From the NCBI GenBank assembly GCA_039545355.1, contig BCJJ01000003.1, positions 1,261,092 through 1,325,091 on the forward strand: a stretch of DNA of 64,000 nt. The letters run 5' to 3'. Shown here in pieces: positions 1 through 10,049 of this stretch (the stretch's first letter is position 1; every line of letters begins with the position of its first letter). This stretch comes from Trichosporon coremiiforme. Its lineage: Eukaryota; Basidiomycota; Tremellomycetes; Trichosporonales; Trichosporonaceae. Both the position numbers and the translations under genes were made by a program. The notes under the pieces were generated by a model that saw only the letters and a list, made by a program, of their open reading frames with translations, was not told where the DNA came from and did not search any database.

Positions 1-269
1 AAGATTTGAGCCTTCCTGTGCATGTGTGGAAAGAGAAACAAGCTGATAGGTCAATCGACTTTGAGAAGAGTTCAACTGATGGTGAGCAGCCCGGTTATGA
101 TGGCTCCGGGCATCCCGCTTCAAACCTTAAGGCGGATTGTGAAAGTGGAGGGTGTCACGCTTCTATACATGGTTTAACCGTCGCTCTATCTTCTCTGTGA
201 GGTGTGGAATCGAGGCTTATGTATGGAGGGTACTATTGACGGCGCCGCCGCGGCGGAGATTGATCGACT

Positions 270-1280
270 CTAGCTCGGCGCCGAGTGTACGTCGGTGCCA
301 GTGTACGACATCATCTTGGTGGGAAGGACGAAGACCAGCTCCTTTGTCTTGCTGTTGGCCTTCCACATTGCGGGGAAGGGAACGGAGAGGCCCGAAACAT
401 TGCGCACGACGATTTTGCGCGGGTTCAGAGTGTCGATGAGCGGGCAAGAGCCGCCAGGACAGTTCTCGCAGATGTGGAAGGTGCGGTGAGGTGCACAAGG
501 TGTCTCAAGGATACGCAAGATTTCGACACCCTGCATGAACTCCTCGACTTGCTCGCTGTAGATCTCGCAACCAGACTCGTGGTGGCTGCCCAGAGTGAAG
601 ACCCGGACCATGCGGAGAAGGTCCTTCTTCGAAATGGGAAGAGTGATCTCAGGTTCGTCGTCGTTGTCGCTGGCCCTGGGCTTGTTCTCCGGGTCCTTAG
701 ACACCGTTGACTTCTGACCCTGCTTGCTCTTCCTGTCGCTCTTATCGTTTTCAGGTTTGCTTGTTTTCTCATCCTTGGGTGTCGAGGGACTAAAACTAGA
801 GGTCGTAGACGACTTGCTAGGTGACGCCAGAGGCGTGTCCTCGGCATCCTCAGTCGGCGTCTTGGGACGAGGCGCGGGGTTGGTGTACTTGCCGTATCCG
901 TGGGGCTTGTTGAACATTTTGCCATACTCAGTCAGACCTCCGTTGGCATGGTCTATGCCCCATCTGTCCTTCAGGTCCTTGAGGCACTCATCGCAGCGGC
1001 ACGGCTTGAACGAGCCGCGGAAGAACGAGTCAATGGTCTCTTCCCAGATTGCGACCGTGTGGTAAAGCAGCGGTGCAACTTCCTTGTAGAAATGCGTGTC
1101 TAGACGCATCAGACTTGCGAGAGTGGAACGGTCGCGCCTGGCGTACTGAATGATGGCGGTGACGATGTGGGGAATGGCCATAAGACGGGTTGCGGCCGAG
1201 GTCGAGGGAGGCGCCACCACAGGGGCCACAGATGTGTTACCAGCCGGACCCACGACAGGAACTGGGTTCTTGTCGGTCAT
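270..1280 (-). CDS. F-box-like hypothetical protein, paralog A (336 aa)
   Basis: A single open exon of 336 aa from ATG at 1280. Function is not recognised. The N-terminal block (about residues 30-95: PHIVTAIIQYARRDRSTLAS, then LYHTVAIWEE) resembles the short helical start of lineage-expanded F-box-like proteins in basidiomycete yeasts, but I cannot prove an F-box. A Ser/Thr/Lys-rich insert (about 125-215) separates it from a conserved block with RVFTLGSHHESGC, then CPLIDTLNPRKIVVRN. The gene immediately upstream on the same strand has the same order of motifs, so the two are tandem duplicates. Paralog A lacks the insert-free middle and the C-terminal 190 residues of its neighbour, so it may be truncated or use a further exon beyond the window edge. 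Being conserved between paralogs makes the frame credible. Confidence 0.75.
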   Translation of the reverse strand: MTDKNPVPVVGPAGNTSVAPVVAPPSTSAATRLMAIPHIVTAIIQYARRDRSTLASLMRLDTHFYKEVAPLLYHTVAIWEETIDSFFRGSFKPCRCDECLKDLKDRWGIDHANGGLTEYGKMFNKPHGYGKYTNPAPRPKTPTEDAEDTPLASPSKSSTTSSFSPSTPKDEKTSKPENDKSDRKSKQGQKSTVSKDPENKPRASDNDDEPEITLPISKKDLLRMVRVFTLGSHHESGCEIYSEQVEEFMQGVEILRILETPCAPHRTFHICENCPGGSCPLIDTLNPRKIVVRNVSGLSVPFPAMWKANSKTKELVFVLPTKMMSYTGTDVHSAPS

Positions 1281-1627
1281 GCTGAAGGTTGCTGTCGATT
1301 CGGAGTGGAGAGGATGATAGTGAGAGAAGGAAGACCGCTGGGGTCAGGCCACCTTATGAGCTGTCGCCTCGAGGCTGGCGAGGGCACATCAGGTGAGTTG
1401 TCAGTGTATGGGGTAGGTCCGTTCGCGCTGCGCCCTGTCGATCACGAAGCATGCAGAGCCATCTTGCGTCGACTGTGCACTGCCTGACACAAAGGAGTAC
1501 ACGATTTCCGGACAGTGCTGCGCAGCGCCGATGCGACGGGCGACGCGAACGTAGTCTCATCGCACGGACACATGCATACAGCATACGGTGCGTTCGGCGT
1601 ACGAAGGTTGAACTACACTGCCGTTCC
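1281..1627. other. Intergenic, 347 bp
   Basis: Spacer between the two tandem paralogs, serving as the 3' end of paralog B and the promoter of paralog A. I see no further gene or RNA in it. Confidence 0.6.
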
Positions 1628-2975
1628 TCAGTCCCACTGCGAGATCTCAGCCTCACGTTGGCCGCGAATGTAGCTCTCAATCGTGTACAGCTGCACGTCC
1701 GGGCAGGACTGCATCATGATGGGCTCGCCCCTAGTAGCGGGTGAGGACACAACGTACCAGCTATCGTCGCGGACAGCCTCGCGCTTGAAGAATGTGTGCA
1801 GGTCGGGCACTTGTTCGCCCGGGTTGAGGATGGAGAACTGGTACTGGATCAACCTGTACCTCGTCGAGGCGAGGTTGAGCGAACCGATACCGTAGAACTG
1901 GACTCGGGGCATGTGCTCCTCGGGTCCAGGCAGCGCGCGCCAGAAGTACTGCTTCGCGCGCGTGCCCTTGCACATGGCCATGAGGATACTGGCGGTGTCG
2001 GCCGGCATGGCGCGGGTGCAACGGTTCACGCTGAGTGGGAGTGGCTTGCGGCCGCGGCCGGACCCGAGAGCGCAGCCTGCCTCGACGTCAGAGGCGAGGT
2101 CGCGGTCCCACTCGGACCAGAAGACGATCTTGATCACGTCGGCGGCATGGAACTGTCCATTGAACGACCAGGCAAGGTTTTCCGGCATACCCGTCGCATT
2201 CTGCTGTCAGCTAAATTATTCAACTCTAACACCAGCTCACGGTAGGGTCATGCAGGTAAGCCTCCACAGTGGGGAAGACGAGGGCGACCTCCTTCGTGTT
2301 GCTGTTCAACGACCAGAGGGGCGGAAGAGGGAGCGATCGATGCGAGAGATTGCGGGAAACGAGCTTGCGGGGGTTGATGGCACTGATGATGGGACATGGA
2401 GTCTCGGGAGTGCCCGTGTCGGGAATGCTGCAGCAGATTGGAGCGGTGATGGTGTCGCGCACCGGAGTGTCGACGATGCGGAACACTTCGACGTTGGTCA
2501 CATACTTGCGGAAGGGGGTGTATAACACCGCACAGCTGGACGAGTGGTGTGAGCCCAATGTCAGCACTCGGACAAAGCTGAGAAGCCCCTTCTTGGTGAG
2601 GGGAAGGGTGTTCTCGGCCGTGGTGCCTCCCGACCAGTAGGAGCGGAAGGGAGACTTGTTCTCGAACATTGGGAACTTCATGTGCTCGCCAGTCACATGG
2701 TCGACGAGGCTGCAGATTGGAGCGCCGTAGGCGGAATGATCGTCCGTAGAGCGATCGAACGCGCCGTAGAAGAAGGACTCGAAATTGTTTACCCAGACGG
2801 TGACGGTGTCATAGAGCACTGGGCCAACCAGAACGTAGAGATTGCGGTTGGTGCGCATCAGACAGAAGAGAGTGGTACGATCGGTGCGGGCATATCGGGC
2901 GATGTTGTGGACAACATGAGGCAGGGCCATCACGTCGTCAACGACAGTGGTTAGGCAGTTTTGGTACCCCGCCAT
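1628..2975 (-). CDS. F-box-like hypothetical protein, paralog B (435 aa, 2 exons)
   Basis: Two exons: 2975-2241 and 2200-1628, joined in phase 0 across a 40-nt intron (GTGAGC donor, GCTGAC branch, CAG). Neither open frame alone shows the full protein. The first exon repeats the motif order of paralog A: PHVVHNIARYARTDRTTL, LYDTVTVWVN, RVLTLGSHHSSSC, CPIISAINPRKLVSRN. The second exon adds about 190 residues not present in paralog A. ATG at 2975 was preferred because homology to paralog A starts just after it; the frame is open further upstream. Role unknown; a substrate adaptor of a ubiquitin ligase is only a guess from the F-box-like start. Confidence 0.7.
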
Positions 2976-3199
2976 CTTGCAGCCCTTGATATCGATGGGT
3001 ACAATGGGAAAGTGGGAGACGGATCCTGTCTGACGACGACAGAGCCGTCTCATACCAGGAGGCTGTGTCTGCTGCACACTCTTGGTACGATCATCGAGGG
3101 GACAGTCAAAGGCATGCGCAGCTAAGCCATCGCACACCCTTCGCATCACACACGTGTGGACCGCAGCTTGCCACAGCTGAGAATTGTGTCATTGCCCTC

Positions 3200-4110
3200 T
3201 CATATGCTCCTGCCCGCGCGAGGTCGCAGAGATGCTCTTCTGGCCCGCGAGAGCTCGGGATCCACCACAATCCGCATCCGCCTCCGGGCTGTAGAGCCTT
3301 CGGCGTAACTTGACTCCTCCCTCTGAGCCGTGGCCGGAGGTGGTTGAGCTGCCCGTTGTTTGTTCGGAAGTTGGTTTGACCCTTCGGGCCCCGAGACATG
3401 GTCCTCGTTGGACGCGAAATCGGATGACTCCAACTCGCACGGCGACGCGATACCGAATTCGCGTCTGTACTCTCTTTCGAGCTCCTCATCTTGGTAAAAC
3501 ATGCTTCCGTCGAAGCCGCAAGCATCGAAAACGTCTGGAGGCAGGAGATGGGCGTCGGGCAAAAGCTCCATCCGCCTTTTCTCGCTGGGCGGGATGCCGG
3601 GCTGCGATACTGTCTGGGGGTGATCAAGCCGGCGAGCGAGGAGCGTGTCCACGCCGCAGAAGTACAATCTGCACCCCACATCGTCGGTTCCAACAGGGCG
3701 CTCGCATCGAGTCACGAAGGGTTCGTCTCCTATGTATTGTGTGTAGCTGGCTCCCATCTCGGGGTACGTCCTTTTGTGGTGTCCTTCGCCTGCCCGTCAG
3801 TTGCGGCGAGTGTGACCAGTCTCACGAAAACATATGTACTCGTGCCCATAATCGTGTCGATACCCGTAGCCTCCGTCCGGATAGTCGTAGCGCCAGGCTC
3901 TTTTCATCTCTCTGTTGTTCATTGGCCGCCATAAGAGCTGAACTCACTCGCGGGTCCGTCTTCCGTGATGTCTGTTTCTGTACTCGAACTCCACAAAACT
4001 CTTGCCCTGTATGGGTCAAGGCGGAGCCTTGGCGACGAACGTACGGTGATGTTTCCTCCACTATAGACCACTGACTCCACAAGATCTCGGAGGTGGGCTG
4101 GCCGGGACAT
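3200..4110 (-). CDS. Unrecognised protein, 4 exons (266 aa)
   Basis: A gene assembled only from splice signals: exons 4110-4045, 4006-3948, 3911-3826 and 3789-3200. The introns are 38, 36 and 36 nt, with donors GTACGT, GTGAGT and GTGAGA. Two of the three have a clear branch site (TTGAC, ACTGAC) close to the acceptor. All joins keep one frame and the total is 267 codons. The second and third exons encode an aromatic, Arg/Tyr-rich stretch (SFVEFEYRNRHHGRR; RAWRYDYPDGGYGYRHDYGH). The last exon has an acidic patch (MFYQDEELEREYRREFG) and ends in a polar, Arg-rich tail that could include another intron. No family recognised and no signal peptide or membrane segment. The 5' end could lie further upstream. 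Confidence 0.5.
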
Positions 4111-6119
4111 CGTCGGTAATGCAGGCGATGGAGGCTAATTGCACGATCAGTGGAGTAGATTCATCAGACGTGATTGAGGCTGCGACTACAGACGTAATGG
4201 AGGCGTTCGGCTAGTGAGGTGAGAAACGGGAGAACTGTCGGGGGGCCTCCTCATGATGGTAGTCGTAGAGTTGTGGGCTGGCGGAGCGGACCTCGAAGGT
4301 CTTGGTCTCGGTGACGAAATACTCGTGACCTCAGGACGAGGAGAAGCAAAGAAGTTCCGACCTCACATTCTCAGGCACTGCCAAGCCGGTGGCACTTGTC
4401 GAGTGTCAGAACTGGCGATGGGTAGGACGTCGGCATGGTGATGAGATGGGGTCGCAATGCTGGCAGATCAGAAGCGGGCCAGATGAAGATCGCACGCAGC
4501 AATGGACGCCGAGCCCAATGACACCCGCGAGAAATCAACACATCACAATCAGCCGCTTATCTGAGGGGGCTGAGACCGAGATCAGCCGGTGGCCGCTCAC
4601 ATTGTCATTTGGACGTCGCCAGCAGGCTCGCGAGGCGGCCATGCTGAGGGCTTTCGAGCCGCAGAGTGGAGGGATGCGGATAATGTACTCGCTTGACCGT
4701 GCAACCCTACAGGCGCTTTTGCCAAGAGGCAGCAGTTCGGTCGTCACGACCGCTCCCGGCCCTCTCTTCAGTCTGAGAACTTGAGACGCTCGTTTCAATG
4801 TTGTAAAGCTTGATACGCAAAATGAGTGTGATCGAATCGAAATATGTTAGTGCGTACTGAGATTGCGAAGTGCATGCAAGGTTGCAGAGATCAGCAGGAC
4901 GAGAGAGATGTTGGGTGAGTGCCTGGGTGACACCGGGTCCTGTTGTGACGCCATCCACATGACTCGCTTGACTCTCCACATTCCGAGGCATAAGGCGCCT
5001 TCCGTCTGTGGTGAGCGTTATCGCAATCACGACACACGGCACGACATGGCTGCCGGTACGTAAATGTGAAGCGTTTGCGTCGTCTCGTCGTTTGAACAGC
5101 TGAACAATACACTGCAGGCAAGAGAGTGAACGAAGTATTGGAGATCGGATTTGAGAAAGAGGACGTGGAATTTGTATTTATCGGGAGGGCGAGGACAGGC
5201 GCGCCTTACGTGCATCTGGCACCTTGCTGGACGACTGGCTGCCTACTGGCTGGGGGGCGTGCTCGTCGAGTGAGTCACAAGATGCTGGTCTGGAGCCCCC
5301 AGTCGCATTTGACAGCGCCCAGCGCCCCCCGGCAAATCATTAGAACCCAACTGTAAACCGATTTGAATTGTGGATGACGCCGATGAGGGAAAATTGCCCC
5401 TTGCGGCAATGACAGCATTCAGGTGCCTGGTTCCACCTCCCATCGTGATGTGCATGTTCAAGACTAGGACTGGCCTCACGCAACACCTAGTAGATCCTCC
5501 AGTTCGACATCTCACTCATCCTCATTCCTCCCCGCACCTTTATCCTTCCTCAAGTCTCTTATCGACCGCCGCCCTCGCACCATCATCTTCAAACCAGTCG
5601 CCCTCTGTTCGCATCCATTGCTGTTTCTTATCTGACGCATACCCGAAGGCAACCCCGCACGTCGATCGGACAACCGCCGTCGTTTCGAGTCCGAGGAAGA
5701 CGCTGCAACTTGTGTTGGCTATCGATAGCTCGTTCTTCTTGGCTTCGTTTCGGAACCCCGTTCCTGCACACGTCGCCTTCGTTGACGGCACCCACACACC
5801 TCGACCTTGATCGTCGTCTTCTCCTGCGTTCTCTACTCGCGGATCGATCTACAATCTGCTAGTGCCGTAGTCGCACACACGTAAGTTTCCCTTCCATCGG
5901 GACTTTGTGTGCATGCCGAGTGCCCTTAGCTACTCTGGATCTATAAGCCATGGCTGTCCGAATGGCTATGCGGGCCATTCTTATGGAGCCTTTGGCACTA
6001 GCTCAACTGACAGCATTCGCTGAAGCCGTTCGCGCTGACGATAGGTTAAGACTATCTCTGGGCCAAACCGTTCGCCGTGATCCTCTCTGTCAACAAGAGC
6101 GGGACTCGACTTGCCCAGT
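4111..6119. other. Intergenic, about 2.0 kb, with the leader of the phosphodiesterase gene
   Basis: No coding region with consistent splice and frame support was found. From about 5500 the plus strand turns C/T-rich, as expected for a transcription start and 5' leader, and a good donor (GTAAGT) lies at 5881, suggesting a leader intron. ACTGACAG (ending 6016) and GCTGACGATAG (ending about 6041) are candidate acceptors. Several short in-frame peptides between 5913 and 6110 look protein-like in different frames, so the real N-terminus of the downstream gene may start here. Confidence 0.4.
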
Positions 6120-9100
6120 ATGCTATCGAACGCACCCATCATCCCATCGTCGGCCTTCTCTGTCATCGCTCTTCTACCGGAATCGTTGTCGTCGCAGACT
6201 GGACCCAACCCACCTCCGCTGGTTCACCGAGATTCCGCCCCGAAGATTAACACGCGCAGCGACTGGAACAATGAGGACGTTGACAATCTGTCGATTCATA
6301 GCCGCCGACTGAGCCTCGCCCCTGGCTTGGGCTCCGGTTTCAACACGGCGTCGAAGCCCTCACCTTTGGCTACCAGCCCGGAGATACCCTCCTCGTCCCG
6401 CCTTGCACCGCCTAGTGCCGATTCGACTACTTCGATGCACTCGAGGACGCGCAGTTCTGGTAGCAGAAAGACCTCGCTCGGAAGCCCCTTCAGCTCGGAA
6501 GCTCTGAGGCAACCGCGTGGTAGCGTGCAAATTGGCTCAGCGGCACGCTCGTCGGCCATGGCGGGACGCAGTAGGCCTGGAGCGGCCGGAGATGACCTCG
6601 TTGGTGTTTTACGGCAGTATGGTTTGGAGGGTGAGTAACTTTGGTGTTGAAATGTGGTTGGTTCTCCGCGGTAAAGTCTGCAGTCCCTGGCGATCTCGAA
6701 ACACAGGGACAGGTGTCGGGCAAGGGCCTGGCGAGCAGCGCAGCTTGCATTTTCCGCTTTGCTGGTGGTCGTCTGTGGCGATACCCGTGCGTGAAGTCAG
6801 CATCGAGCCGTTTTGAGCTCCGCAAAGCGGTGCAGACGTCGGCTATCCTCGGGCTATCGCCCTGTTCGGCATTGACAAGGAGGCGCTAGGGACTGTACAG
6901 TTGTCGATCTCCTCGGGGTATCGCGACCAAAGCCACCGATGCCCACAGACCTCCGGTGCGCTTGCTCTTCTGCGCTGCCTGGGGTGGGCAAGTGCTTAGG
7001 CCTGAGCCGGTGGGACCCTGGCCACGGTGTTTCATGTGCACATACATGCGGTGCAATGCACACATTCAGTCCTTGGCCTCATGTGCTGACATTACAGTCA
7101 CCGCCGTTCATCAAGCCTCTCACCTACCGAGCCTCTTGTCCTCGCAGACGTCGCCGACATCAGCGTCATCGTCGACCTCGCGACCGGCATCCTCCGCTTC
7201 TCCGCAACAGGTCATCCTCATTCCTCTCGAGGAGCCTCCAGTCTTGCCTTCCCTGTCTATCTTGACTTCCAAGGGCACAACCCCCAGCGCTGTTTGCTTC
7301 CAGAATGATATCATTCAGGCAGCTCGACGAGTGGAGGATCAATGGATCAACAACGCGACAGCCAGCATTGAACGCGTTTTGCAGCTCTGCAATGGGGCAG
7401 ATCGGTATGCGGAAGAGACCGAGGGACAGAAGCCCCCAGTTCTTCTTGCTTACGTGCCGGGATCCGGTTTGTCGAACAACGCGCTTTCAGCGTGCGTCGC
7501 CGCTGGTGCTTCCGGATTCCTCTATCCGCCATTCGACAGCCACACAGCCGACTACATAGTGCAGTTGGTCGCAGCCGCGAACGCTGGCAAGACCGCAGCC
7601 ATGGTCGGGCTGCCCAACGATGTCGCCTCACCTCAGTCCTCCATCACGTCGCTGTCTCTTCACTCTGGCTTTGACGATGAGGCCAAGGTTGTGCTGACCC
7701 CAACGGCGCTTGGAAGGGGCGCCGAGCACGAGAGTGAGCGTGCGCTTAACGCTTCTCTTCACCCTGCCCGGCGACGAGTGAGCACACAGTTGAATCTCAG
7801 CCGTGTGATTTCTCAGGGATCCACTGCAAGCGTCGAGAGCGAACAGCGCTTCGAGCGCAACGATATTGCACACCCCTCACCAAATGTCGGTCGGCGCAGC
7901 TCATTGGCGAAGGTCGGCGTTAGCAACCTGGGTCACTTCCCCTCCAAGTTCCAGCTGCTGGAGTCGATGATTGCCAACAGCGACGATTTCCGACGAAGAA
8001 GTGTCGATAATGGAGGGCTGGCATTGGCTTTCGACCGCGTGACGCAGCGTGCTGTTCCTGCTCCTCAAGGTTTCGGGCAGAATTTCAGCGTTATTGCGCG
8101 GGAACAGGAGCAGGAGGCGACAGAGGGAAGCAACAAGACGCAGTTCGCCGAGGTGTTGGGCGAGACTTTCCAACACATCCTGTCATGGATCCAGATCCAG
8201 GTGGAGGATTATGAGGCCATGGCGGCGCCTATTTCTCGAGATGACCGCGCTCGTCTCGTTTCGGCTCTCAACACATGGGATTTCAGACCACATCTTTTGT
8301 CGCAGGCTGATCTCTACCGCGTTGCCTGCCTCGTTTTCGAGGCGGCGTTGCACGTCGAAGGAATCGCGGATCTCGGCATCACGCAAGGTGAGTTGCTGGC
8401 ACGAGTCTGTGCACTGACCCCAGATCAAATGAACCGTTTCCTCTTCGCTGTGCGAGCGATTTACCACAAGCCGAATCCTTACCACAACTACATTCACGCC
8501 ATCGATGTCCTCCAGGCGACATATATGTTCCTCATGTCCATTGCAGTTGTCCCGCCGTTCTCTTTCTTCCTCGATCTTGTTCCTGGCCAAACTATCTGGA
8601 AGCGACCAACAGAGGACGCCCAGCCCGCAGGTGGCGCTGGCACTCGACGAGCTCGTGACATCCTGCGTCCCCAGGATGTATTCGCAATTCTCATGGCCGC
8701 CATTGGGCACGACGTCGGCCACCCGGGTCTTAGCAACGCCTTCATGAAGAACGCCAAGGTGCCGCTGTCGCTTGTCTACGATGACAAGTCGGTCCTCGAG
8801 AACATGCACACCGTGCTGGTGGTCAAGCTTCTGAACAAGCATGGTTTCGGCTTCCTCCTGGGCAGTCCTTCTGAGAAGGAGGTAGCGCAGTTCCCGGCGC
8901 GCGGTGAAATCGACTGGCGCGGCTTCCGCAGGGTCCTGTACTCCGCCATCCTCGCCACAGACATGTCACTTCACTTCGCGTGGATTCAGCGCCTGCAGGA
9001 GTTCGGCTCGGCCATGCAGGAAGGCAAGATCACCGACCGCGAGGAGCTGCGCGACGAGGACCGCGTCATGGTGTCGCAGGCGCTGATCAAATGCGCCGAC

Positions 9101-9736
9101 ATCAGCAACCCGACACGCCCGATCGATGTCTCCGAGCACTGGTCCACTGTGTTGTTGGACGAGTGGACCAAGCAGGCATTCCTGGAGGAGGAACTCGACC
9201 TTCCCGTTTCGGTTGTGGCCGGCGTCGATGCACGCCTCCAGGCCAAGGGCCAGGTCGGCTTCATCAACCTGTTCACAGAGCCGCTCTTCAAGGCAGCTGC
9301 CGAGGCGCTGCCCGAGCTGACGCAGTTCGCCGACTCGTGCATGGAGAACAAGAACATCTGGATGACGCGTCTGGAGCACCTCGAAGCCGACTCGGACGAA
9401 AACGCGAAGCTCACGGCCCTCCTGCAGGAGCTCGTCAGCACGCCGACTGCATCTGCCCAGGACGAGAGGTTCAACACGCTACTCCCTGCGGTTCTGCCGC
9501 CTGGTCTCGTCCATCATGACGAATTGCCTACTGAGGAGAAGGGCAGCGCGCAGCAGTCGGCGGGCGTTAGGAGCGCCCGACCGCCGATCATCGACGCCCT
9601 CCGTGCCGTGTACGAGGAAGAAGTGCACCACCCCCGCAACCACTGTCTGTCCTCGTACCAGCAGAGCCGGCGGATGTCGACCCCCGACGCGATCGCACTC
9701 CTCAGCCGCTCCAACCTGCGAGGTGGGCAACTTTGA
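6120..9736 (+). CDS. 3',5'-cyclic-nucleotide phosphodiesterase (class I, about 1049 aa) with receiver-like N-terminus
   Basis: Hydrolyses cAMP (possibly cGMP) to the 5'-monophosphate, damping PKA signalling. Exons 6120-6630 and 7098-9736 join in frame across a 467-nt intron (GTGAGT, CTGAC, CAG). The catalytic HD domain carries the family's metal-binding signatures: HNYIH (about 633), GHDVGHPG (about 708), ENMH, and CADISNP (about 838), followed by a QVGFINLFTEPLF glutamine region. Residues about 170-195 are Ser/Pro-rich. Residues about 195-335 resemble a response-regulator receiver: a hydrophobic strand (PPVLLAYVP) and a late AGASGFLYPPFD element where receivers have their conserved Lys-Pro. 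I see no clear phosphorylatable aspartate. The start at 6120 is the first ATG in frame; the N-terminus is uncertain. A RegA-type (receiver plus phosphodiesterase) ancestry is inferred. Confidence 0.9.
6631..7097 (+). other. Unusually long intron (467 nt) of the phosphodiesterase gene
   Basis: Donor GTGAGT, branch and acceptor CTGACATTACAG. About ten times longer than most introns in this window. An alternative start in the downstream exon or a non-coding RNA inside the intron is possible, but I see no clear snoRNA boxes. Confidence 0.6.
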
Positions 9737-10049
9737 TTCCCAGATTGCAACAACTTTCGACATTCTTGACACTCCCGATCCCGATCTTCCGACAGACCCA
9801 CACCTTTCGACAGACAGACGATAGCAGGCGACAGACAGACGTACCGACACAGACAGACCAGACCCATCATTGCATTTGCCAACTACTAGCATTCACAGCT
9901 ATTGCATTCACAATGTACCCACATCAAACTGTACATGTAACTAGTACTCGAAGCCGGAGGACGCTCAGTGCATAGAGCACAGACGCATATTCACTACAAT
10001 TGCATACGCATTATAGAGACACTAACAAGAGACGTCAAGAGTTTACATG
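9737..10049. other. Convergent 3' spacer, 313 bp
   Basis: Between the stop codons of the phosphodiesterase and separase genes. Contains a CAGACAGAC-type short repeat around 9795-9860 and A/T-richer sequence near 9890-10040 suitable for 3' ends. No gene seen. Confidence 0.6.

Noticed and set aside
3310..4074. 254-codon plus-strand frame
   Set aside because: It is the antisense of the four-exon minus-strand gene, which has matching splice signals and frame; the plus frame has a random-looking Arg/Ser/Cys-rich composition.
5370..5810. 146-codon plus-strand frame upstream of the phosphodiesterase
   Set aside because: Pyrimidine-rich leader-like sequence, no domain, and a likely 5' leader intron begins at 5881.
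6041..6240. Protein-like peptide WAKPFAVILSVNKSGTRLAQ in another frame just before the phosphodiesterase exon
   Set aside because: It ends at a stop near 6245 and no donor joins it to the catalytic frame; kept only as a warning that the N-terminus may be wrong.
9790..9860. Possible transposon end or satellite (CAGACAGAC repeats)
   Set aside because: Only a short low-complexity stretch; no terminal repeats or transposase fragment.
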